From NCBI GenBank assembly GCA_024734495.1, contig JALMQS010000187.1:18042455-18106454 (forward strand): a stretch of 64,000 nucleotides of DNA, written 5' to 3'. Under the pieces are notes generated by a model that made no database searches, had not been told where the DNA came from, and was given only the letters and a program-made list of their open reading frames with translations. This stretch comes from Forficula auricularia (taxonomy: Eukaryota; Arthropoda; Insecta; Dermaptera; Forficulidae). Made by a program: the position numbers and the translations under genes. Shown in pieces: positions 56,561-64,000 of this stretch; position 1 is the stretch's first letter, and each line of letters begins with the position of its first letter.

Positions 56561-57795
56561 AGAGTTACAGTGCTCAGACTGATTGGCGGACATTGGTGGA
56601 AATAGGTGGGCCTGATGATGCGATTGAGGCATTGATAAAGAAAATTCAAATTCTGACAGATAAAGCAAAATCTATGAAAAAGGATAAAAGTAAAAATAAA
56701 CCGAGGAAAGGTTGGATTACATCTGGATTGATCAAGTCATGTAATACAAAGGAATTGCTGTATAAAACATGGCAACTGAATAAAAGTAACAACACACTGA
56801 GAGATGAATATAAAAAATATTGTAATATATTGAATAGGCTCATAAGGCTAGCTAAAAGATTATTTGAGAATAACATGGTTAGTGGTTACCAAAATAATTG
56901 TAGTAAGCTATGGCAATATGTGAATAATAAACTGGGGAAAAATAATAAATTAAATAATGACATTGAATACTTAATAGATAGAGATAAAAAAATTTATAAT
57001 AATGTAGAAATTGCAAATAATTTTGCATCTTTTTTTGGTAATATTGGTACTAATCTTGCAGCTAAAATAAATCAACCTGATGTAAATGTATCCAACAAAG
57101 TTAAAATTAATGACAAATCAATTTTCTTAACTCCAATAACTAGGTATGATATTGAAAAAATTATATTGGAGTTAAAAGTAAGAGCAGGTGGGGTGGATGG
57201 TATAAATAGTAAAGTCTTAAAATGCTTAGTTAGAGATATAAGTGGACCACTGGAACACATATTTAATCTGTGCATATCTGAAGGAATTTGGCCCAAGGCC
57301 TTAAAAGCAGCTGAAGTCATTCCTGTATACAAAAATGGTGATAAACATGTACCTACTAATTATAGACCAATATCTCTTATATCAAACATAGCTAAGGTAT
57401 TTGAAAAAATTGTTTATAATAAACTTACTAATTTTTTAAGTATGTGTAACGTTCTCTCTGATGCCCAGTTTGGATTCGTGAAGGGTAGGGGTACTAATGA
57501 TGCACTGGCTTTTGTAGCAAACTTTATATATACTAATATTGATGTTGATAGTCCAACTGCAATTGCTTTCTTAGATCTCGCGAAAGCATTCGATACTGTG
57601 AACCATGATATACTATTGACTAAACTTGATTCATATGGTATAAGAGGTGTAACTAATGACCTACTAAAGAGTTATTTGACAAATAGAAGTCAAACAGTTA
57701 AATCTAATAATTGCTATAGTAGTGCTCATGTAATAAGAACTGGAGTGCCTCAGGGTACTACTCTTTGGCCCCCTACTTTTCATTGTCTATATTAA
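56491..57795 (+). CDS. LINE ORF2, reverse transcriptase domain (fingers/palm)
   Basis: Continuation of ORF2 in a new frame, without its own start. Reverse-transcriptase blocks appear in order: AAEVIPVYKNGDK, YRPISLISNIAKVFEKIVYN, LSDAQFGFVKGRGTNDAL, AIAFLDLAKAFDTVNHDILL (first catalytic Asp), LLKSYLTNRSQTV and GVPQGTTL. The frame then breaks in TTGGCCCCCT (about 57766-57775). The missing part continues at 57774 in another frame. The enzyme copies element RNA at the nicked target. Confidence 0.9.
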   Translation: MSVSLSKIYKSKKNHGTINYNKLKSYSAQTDWRTLVEIGGPDDAIEALIKKIQILTDKAKSMKKDKSKNKPRKGWITSGLIKSCNTKELLYKTWQLNKSNNTLRDEYKKYCNILNRLIRLAKRLFENNMVSGYQNNCSKLWQYVNNKLGKNNKLNNDIEYLIDRDKKIYNNVEIANNFASFFGNIGTNLAAKINQPDVNVSNKVKINDKSIFLTPITRYDIEKIILELKVRAGGVDGINSKVLKCLVRDISGPLEHIFNLCISEGIWPKALKAAEVIPVYKNGDKHVPTNYRPISLISNIAKVFEKIVYNKLTNFLSMCNVLSDAQFGFVKGRGTNDALAFVANFIYTNIDVDSPTAIAFLDLAKAFDTVNHDILLTKLDSYGIRGVTNDLLKSYLTNRSQTVKSNNCYSSAHVIRTGVPQGTTLWPPTFHCLY

Positions 57796-58547
57796 TGACA
57801 TCTTTAATATTTTGCCCGAAAAACTCTTTGTGTCATATGCTGACGACACTTGCTGTCTTGTGTTCGGGAAAACTTGGGAAGAGGTAGCTACAGTGATGAC
57901 AGGCTGGCTGAGCAGGCTTGATACTTGGATGAAATGTGTGAATCAACTGGTCACTTAATACTGATAAAACGACTTTCATGACTTTTGGCTGTTATCAAGA
58001 TAGTATACCTGTGGATATGAAATTGTATATTGATAAGAAAGAACAAAAAGAGCTGACTATTGTAAATATTTGGGTATCTGAGTATAGATTGTCATATGAG
58101 ATGGAACTATCAATATAAAGCAAATTATAAAGAAAACCAGATATATAAATTTTGTTTTTGCATATAAAGTTAAGTGCAATATTGGATCCAAGTGGGGCTA
58201 TGAGGATAATTTATCAGGCTTTGTTTGAGAGTATAATTAACTATGGTATAATTGCGTGGGTGGCGCATACGATAAATGCAAATGAAACCAATTTATCACT
58301 ATACTAACTAGACTTATTAAAAAAATTAAGGTACAACCTGTCCTTGCTATTGATGAATCTTTTATTGTTAACTCTGTTATTTATTATTATGATGAGTGTA
58401 AGATTATGTATAATCAACATAGTGGCAGAACTAGACATAGATCAATTGTCCTACCAAAGATTAATAAGTCAATTGCCCAAAAAAATGCCTATTTTAGCAA
58501 TTAAATATTTTAACAAACTACCAAATGATCTAAAATCTGTCGTGTGA
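57774..58547 (+). pseudogene. LINE ORF2, RT active-site and C-terminal region, frameshifted
   Basis: Reads LLFIVYINDIFNILPEKLFV then SYADDTCCLVFG. The catalytic YADD is at 57836-57847. Another shift near 57945 leads to NTDKTTFMTFGCYQ and a later one to IDKKEQKELTIV. The C-terminal block HSGRTRHRSIVLPKINKS with FNKLPNDLKSVV ends at 58547. The catalytic residues survive, but several shifts and at least one stop break the frame, so this copy as assembled cannot make full-length ORF2. Confidence 0.85.
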
Positions 58548-58709
58548 CAAAAAATATTGAGAAAAAAATTGGTTAAATGGATTGATCATTGTGATTACAC
58601 CCTGTGATATGAAAATATCTAATGAGAACTAATGTTTAACAATGTACTCATATCTCAACTATAGTAATTCTTTGTAAAATTAAAAAGTAATAATTATTTA
58701 ATCATATAT

Positions 58710-58784
58710 ATAAGATATATAATATAAGATAGATATAAGATATATAATATAAGATAGATATAAGATATATAATATAAGATAGAT
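58710..58784 (+). repeat. 25-bp minisatellite in the LINE 3' UTR
   Basis: Three consecutive units of ATAAGATATATAATATAAGA followed by TAGAT. Confidence 0.9.
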
Positions 58785-58889
58785 ATAAGATTTAATCCGG
58801 TCTCATGTACAGTTGACTTGTCAACTCTATAGGACATGACATATTTGTATGTTGTGTATTTTTCTGGATAAATAAAATAAAAAAAAAAT

Positions 58890-59370
58890 AAATGTATGTT
58901 AGTTTGTCTGGTTGTCTGGTTGTCTGTTAGTCTGTGCGTTATCAAATTTTAGACGAGCTAGTTCAAAATCTAGTTTGAATATCGAAACCGAATTTCGCAG
59001 TAGTTTTTGGTCCATTGAGATCAAGAGCTGATTAGATTTTGGCATATTGACCCAAAATTAAGGAGGTGGAGGGGGGTAAAATTAGAAATCTAGGCCATTT
59101 GAGCAAACTCAACCAAATTTTGTATACATAATCAGTGACCTCCAGAAGTCTAAAAATGCAAAACTAACCGCCCAAAATGGGTCAAAAAGAAAGTCTTGGC
59201 CATTTACCAAATTCAACCAAATTTTGTATACAAATTCAGTGGGACTCCAGAAGTATAAAAATGCAAAAACTACCCCCCCCACATACAATTTTCTTCATAA
59301 ATAATTTGTAGGGGAGACAGGTTAAGGGAAAAAAAAAAGTCAAGGATACACATCAGAACACGTCACCTTA
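58890..59370 (+). mobile_element. ACCATAC-family repeat, right half
   Basis: Resumes with AAATGTATGTTAGTTTGTCT, which corresponds to 17097-17125 of copy 2. It runs through two tandem units (CAACCAAATTTTGTATACAT, TAAAAATGCAAAACTAACC) to ACACATCAGAACACGTC. Confidence 0.85.
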
Positions 59371-59465
59371 TTTTAATTTTATTATGGTAATATTAACAAT
59401 TCTAATCCGGTTGTGTCTCTAATTTTACAATATTTTTCATATGTGTTAAACAGAAACTATATTTA

Positions 59466-59520
59466 TACAGTAAACTCTCGTTTATCTTCGGGTCAATTAT
59501 CCGCTTTGCGGCTAATTCTT
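59466..59520 (+). mobile_element. pogo-like terminal sequence
   Basis: ACAGTAAACTCTCGTTTATC followed by TTCGGGTCAATTATCCG resembles a pogo/Tigger end. The matching opposite end was not found. Confidence 0.35.
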
Positions 59521-59524
59521 CTGG

Positions 59525-59995
59525 TTGATTCAACTGAAGAATAGGTGTTTTATCTCTGAACCATAAAAAATGCTGACGGATTATTTTAAAATAAAAGTAA
59601 ACTTTAAATCTTAATTCACGGTGGTGTTGAGAATTTTATAGGTGTTAAATAAAAAGGCTTATTTTTCAGCAGTTTTTTTTCTTATAAATTAATTTAAATA
59701 GTGGTTTTTTAATAATGCAATTAATTAATTTAAATAATGGTTTTTAAATAATCCAATTAATTAATTTAATAGTGGTGTTCAATTAATCCAATTAATTAAT
59801 TTAAATAGTGGGTTTAATAATCCAATTAATTAATTTAAAAAACTGATGAAAATAAAGCCTTTTATTTAACACCTGTATAAGAATCCTCAGCACCATCGTG
59901 AAATAAGATTTAAAGTTTACTTTTTGTACAAAATAATCAGTCAGCATTTTTTGTAGTTTCGAGATAAAACGCCTATTCCTCACTTGAGATTGACC
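59525..59995. mobile_element. Foldback element with tandem ~36-bp core
   Basis: The left part has AAGAATAGGTGTTTTATCTC, ATGCTGACGGATTATTTT, AGTAAACTTTAAATCTTA and TAGGTGTTAAATAAAAAGGC, all mirrored in order at 59850-59995. Between them are four imperfect units of CCAATTAATTAATTTAAATA with GTGGTTTTTAAATAAT. Confidence 0.75.
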
Positions 59996-61198
59996 AAAGA
60001 TGTTGAAAAATAAGCCTATTTATTTAACACCTATAAATTTTAAAAACTATATAACTATGTGCAGACATATATATGTTTAACTTGTAAAATAATACATTTT
60101 TAAATCTGCTTCTACTGTGAAAAAAACATTGTTCAAAAGCATTCTTGTGTTGATTGTATCCTTTTTTGATCATTTTGCGGGTTACTACGGGTTACGCGTA
60201 TGCGCCACTCAATTCCGCGTATAAACGACAGTTTAGTCGGTAATTTTGAATTGGATATTAAATTAAACATTATTAGATTATTACATTGAAATTTTCAAAA
60301 GTTATCATTTTACAAAAATACTTCAAACTTTAGGTGAGCTTTATTTGGCGAAGATACCTCATTAACGTAATTATTAAATTCATTGATTTATTGTAAATAG
60401 AGCTTGTTTGATATGTATAAATTTGAATTTTGTAAATTTTTAATTTTATTTAAAAATAAGTAATATCTTTTTTTTTTTAATTTTCAAATTACACTCTAGA
60501 TGCTAAAGGAGAAAAATATTATCTTTCTTTTTTTTTTAATCACCCATTGTGAAATTAGAAATTAATTGATTTTCTATATTTATCCAAGATTTTTAATTAA
60601 GGAACAAGTAATGATGGATGGTTATACTCAAATCATTGTTCTTTTGAAAATCTATAATCTCCCGAAGGCGGCTTCAATATTAGAACCAGAAAATACTTGA
60701 CACTTTCATAATATATTCTAATTTCACTATGGATATGTTCAAACTTGAAATTCTGATAATCCACCTGATATTAAAACTGTTTTCATATTGATTTTTTTTT
60801 TTAAGCAAGTATAATTAAATTTAGAATTTTTAATGTAATATAAATTTGTAATGAAGCATTTGAAGCTTTTATTTTTCTGATTAGAATTTGAATTTTTATG
60901 AAATCACACATAATTAATTATAATTATTATTTATTGAACACGAATAAATAATAGTAGTTTTATTGTATTATTTCTTCGTCTTCAATAAATAATTATATTT
61001 AATTATGTTTGATTTTCACTAAAAATTCAAATTTTAATGTAATATTATATTTTTTAACACCATATATTATACTCATTTTAAATTTCTTATTATTATTGCA
61101 ACAAGATTTTTTTACTATATTTAAAAAGTTATATATAAGAATGAATGAATTTTTATCTTAATATCAATTTTACTAATTTAATTTGTTTTGTATTTTAG
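59996..61198 (+). other. AT-rich intron preceding the spectraplakin exon
   Basis: No coding exon is recognised. It ends with the pyrimidine-rich acceptor TTTGTTTTGTATTTTAG at 61182-61198. The preceding CH-domain exon (the family's QKKTFTKW region) is not found within the window. Confidence 0.6.
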
Positions 61199-61288
61199 GC
61201 AGGGCGACATGTCGGAGATTTATTTGAGGATTTGTGAGATGGACACAATCTTATCTCCCTCCTGGAGGTCCTCTCCGGAGAACACCTG
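61199..61288 (+). CDS. shot: Spectraplakin exon, CH1 actin-binding domain, with in-frame TGA
   Basis: A 90-bp, phase 0-0 exon between acceptor TATTTTAG and donor CTG|GTGAGT. It reads AGRHVGDLFEDL, stop, DGHNLISLLEVLSGEHL, the core of the first calponin-homology domain of spectraplakins (Drosophila Short stop, vertebrate MACF1/dystonin); plectin is close behind. In these proteins CH1-CH2 binds F-actin and couples it to microtubules. The exon seems to match a known vertebrate exon boundary just before the PRE(K/R)G block, as I recall it. The TGA at 61235-61237 replaces the invariant Arg of D-L-R-D-G-H; CGA to TGA is one transition. It may be a base-call error, a null allele or a duplicated pseudo-exon. 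Other exons must lie outside the window or are unrecognised. Confidence 0.85.
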
Positions 61289-62575
61289 GTGAGTAATCCT
61301 TTTTTTATCTCTTAAGACCATTAGACAAAAATCCTTACTTTATTTTTTAATGAACGTCTTAGGCCATTCTCAGTTAACTAATTTAAAGATTTCATGTTCC
61401 GATCCAAAAACTATATATTAATTCAATAAATACAGAGACGAATTCGGATGCATTTATTATTTTTTTTTTTAATTGAAAACTGAAATATTTTTATTTATCC
61501 ACACTTATTCACCTTTATTTATCTACCATATACCATATATAATGTCTTTATGGTCGTATCGTATTCAGAAGAGCGGATTCAAACTCTTTCGCGTCGATTA
61601 CAAAAATATGGTCCAGTAGTTTGATTTTTTATGTGGATCCAAAAACAGCCCCCCCTAGATCACTTTTGAATATTCCAAAAACTCGCACTTTTTTCGATTT
61701 TTTCCCATTTTGACCATGAAGGAGCATGTTTTCGGCTAAGACCATTCTATACATTTTAACTAGATTAAATTTCTTACAATTCATATAAAGTTTCATTTTA
61801 ATTGGATAATGGTAACCCGTGCAGAAATAAGGTTGAAATTTTGAAAAACTGCAATTTTTTGCAAAAAAAAAATGTCAGATTTTCCTTCATAAAATGAATA
61901 CCACTCATCCTAGAAACTTGATTTCTGGCTCATTCTCCTGGAGATTTTGTTGAGTTGAACGTTTACCTGGACCACTTTTTTGATAAACTCTCAAATTTAA
62001 AGATATTTAGCATTTTCCATGACGAAATGATCCATTTTCAAAAAATCGCAGATTTTCCTTCAAAAATGAAAACCACCCATCCTAGAAACTTGATTTCTGT
62101 CATTCTCTAGGAGATTCTGATGCCTTAAACGTTTACTTGGACCACTTTTTTGATAAAACTCTTGGAATTTATAGATATCCAGCATTTTCATGACACTTTT
62201 GAGAATTCAGACCATATCTTTCCACTGGGCTATCTGACTATCTGTTTTTAATAAAATATATTTTTATTTTATTTTTAATATAGCAATATGGATAATTAAT
62301 AACCCTACTAACTTTTTTTTTAATAATATCTATATTTCCAAAAAAATAAAAAATTGTAACTACAATTACTTATTTTACCGAATTGGATTTCATATGATAA
62401 ATAGACAAAATTAAACACCTTCCAAAAGTTTTTTTTTTATTAAATTAAATTATCGTAATTAATGCGTTTCAAAATTAAAGCGTTCAAAATAGATTGGCCA
62501 CCCCACTTTTGGTTTTTTTATGAAAATCCATCAAAATAGGATTAAACTTTCGAGGCAAAAGTGGTATACCTGTGC
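61289..62575. other. Intron with a two-unit ~174-bp tandem repeat
   Basis: At 61876-62049 and 62050-62215 two units share CAGATTTTCCTTCA, CATCCTAGAAACTTGATTTC and GGACCACTTTTTTGATAAA. No exon carrying the expected next peptide (PRE(K/R)G...) is visible. Confidence 0.6.
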
Positions 62576-62787
62576 CGAGGGGTGAACCACACGACCTAAT
62601 ATACTGTACACCTACTTACACTTGTACTTCCAAATATTTCCAAGTACTTCCAAATATTTCCAAAGCACTTCCAAATATTCCTAAGTACTTCCAAGGGTTT
62701 CTTTTCTAAACATATTCCCAGAGATTTGCAAATATTTCAAGTACTTCCAAAGATGTACATCTACTTCAAATCGCGGATCACCCCGCG
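62576..62787 (+). mobile_element. CGAGGGGTGA-family MITE, copy D
   Basis: 212 bp, starting CGAGGGGTGAACC and ending CGCGGATCACCCCGCG. It is flanked by a perfect 8-bp duplication ACCTGTGC (62568-62575, 62788-62795). The interior is a minisatellite of ACTTCCAAATATTTCCAAGT units, the reverse complement of that in copy C. Confidence 0.9.
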
Positions 62788-64000
62788 ACCTGTGCTCTAA
62801 TCCTAAGAAGGACCTTTAAAAACTAAGTTTGAACTAGGGTCTCTCTCCCGGGATTTCTCGATTCCTATTTCCCGACAATAAAAAAGTCAATTTTCGGGAT
62901 AATATTTAACATTTATGATTATATAAATGAAAAATAAATATTCCAAAACTAATTATACTTAGCATGTTGATTTTCGATACAGAAAACACTTCTTATAATT
63001 ATTTTTGATATTGTTTTCAAATTTATAAGTTAAACCTTGGAAAAAGAGAAAAACAAACAACTAAATATCCCCGTCAGCAACAAATTATAAATAATAGACA
63101 AAAATATTAAGTATTGTCTCATTAGAGATTATTATTATTTCAATTGACTTTGTTAAATTATAATAAAATAATAGCCCAGGTATTTTTAAATAATTTCCAA
63201 TAAGTGTCAGAATGAGTTAAAATAAAACCACCTTGAATTTGAAATTTTTCTTTTTCGAAAATTGTTCTATTTACATTTAACATATATTTGTATAAATGAA
63301 AATTCAAAAATAATTCCATTACCATAAAAAAATGTTTTAATTCTGTTTGTTAAGCTCAAATATGACAACCACTTGGTTGACTGGCATGACTAAATAGATT
63401 TCTTCTTTCCAGCAGCCACTTATCATCACTTCTATTTCTAAATAAGAATTAGATAACATGTATAATAATGATTCATTTAAAAAACCACACGATTCCCATA
63501 TTTAGATAAAGTATTCTATTATATCATTTTTTAAAAAATAATTTATTATTATAATTTATCTAGTTTTCCAACCTCGATAATTGAATTAGACTTGTTTTCC
63601 TTATGAAATACCATATATGAAATCATTTTTCAAATTTTTTGAGAATCATTTGAAATTTATAGAAATTTATCCAAGAAACTAACCACAAAATTTGCAATTT
63701 CAGTGAATAATTAAAAAATTATAAAGTTTTAAAAAATTAAGTGGGGTCTGATTGTGAAAGGAGATATCATAACTGCAGGAGGGTGTGTCAGGATTCTATT
63801 AACAGTTTCATGTCTTAACAAAAAATGCACAGACAAAATATTTTTCAAAATTTTAATAATGAAATTTGTTCAAAAGGGTTGGCCATTAATTAATCAAAAA
63901 TCAAAATATAGATTTTAAAAATCATACCCTCAAATTATGCCCATTTCGGCGCATCGCACTCCTTCAGTTTTTGTTGATGTAAACTTTTGATTTGATGTAT
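62788..64000. other. Intronic AT-rich DNA, nothing recognised
   Basis: No exon, RNA gene or classifiable repeat is seen. It is presumed intron of the spectraplakin gene on the plus strand. Confidence 0.5.

Larger units (their letters stand above)
54385..58889 (+). mobile_element. Nearly complete two-ORF LINE
   Basis: About 4.5 kb between the two halves of an ACCATAC repeat. It has a 34-bp 5' leader, ORF1 (54419-55756), a 12-bp spacer, ORF2 (from 55769) and a 3' UTR of about 340 bp. The 3' UTR has a 25-bp minisatellite (58710-58784) and an AATAAAATAAAAAAAA tail. The layout and motifs fit the Jockey/CR1 group. The full 5' end and split host repeat indicate a fairly recent insertion. ORF2 carries several frameshifts. 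Confidence 0.9.

Noticed and set aside
54476..57332. Minus-strand and alternate-frame open frames opposite the LINE
   Set aside because: Shadows of ORF1/ORF2 with no independent motifs.

Overview
This is eukaryotic nuclear DNA: very AT-rich, with long intergenic or intronic stretches, canonical GT-AG splice sites, and dense interspersed repeats. There is no bacterial-style gene organisation. The only conserved host gene I can identify is one exon near the right end (61199-61288, + strand). It encodes part of the first calponin-homology domain of a spectraplakin (Drosophila shot, vertebrate MACF1/DST). Most of the window is therefore probably 5' intronic or upstream sequence of a very large gene. 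The exon, AT-richness and repeat style fit an arthropod, and a parasitic copepod is my best guess, but that taxonomic call is weak inference. The exon carries an in-frame TGA where the family has an invariant arginine.

Layout. 1-9.6 kb: small non-autonomous DNA elements (a CGAGGGGTGA-ended element, hAT-like and pogo-like remnants) and long inverted repeats. 9.66-11.6 kb: a Helitron-like element containing a macrosatellite of about five units. 13-21.5 kb: foldback elements, a tRNA-like inverted pair, a candidate small exon (14604-14710), an unclassified ACCATAC repeat with a nested LINE tail, and a tRNA-derived SINE. 27.6-38.3 kb: a 4.7-kb segment present twice in direct orientation, separated by a 453-base assembly gap. 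One copy carries an extra ~0.8-kb inverted-repeat insertion. 38.3-45.5 kb: a tandem pair of 175-bp hammerhead-like units, a near-perfect 490-bp palindrome, MITEs, a Helitron-like element and a three-deep nest of elements. 46.4-47.5 kb: a hAT-like element with a GC-rich segment of unknown origin. 48.96-49.38 kb: a CpG-rich block that could be a promoter or first exon. 50-53.4 kb: tandem repeats and reverse copies of the ACCATAC repeat. 53.76-59.37 kb: a hAT transposase remnant beside an ACCATAC repeat split by a nearly complete two-ORF LINE (54385-58889). 59.4-64 kb: a pogo-like end, a foldback with a tandem core, the spectraplakin exon and a fourth CGAGGGGTGA element.

The most unusual theme is a recurrent structured motif, C-T-G-A-N-G-A-N, a 3-6 bp hairpin, then G-A-A-A(-C). 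It resembles the hammerhead ribozyme core known from Penelope-like elements and retrozymes. It occurs in at least seven otherwise dissimilar repeats here, often once in each arm of a palindrome, and once as a 175-bp tandem dimer. Coding sequence other than the exon is transposon-derived: LINE ORF1/ORF2, three LINE C-terminal fragments and a hAT transposase tail. Many copies have frameshifts in homopolymers, so assembly error and true decay cannot be separated here.
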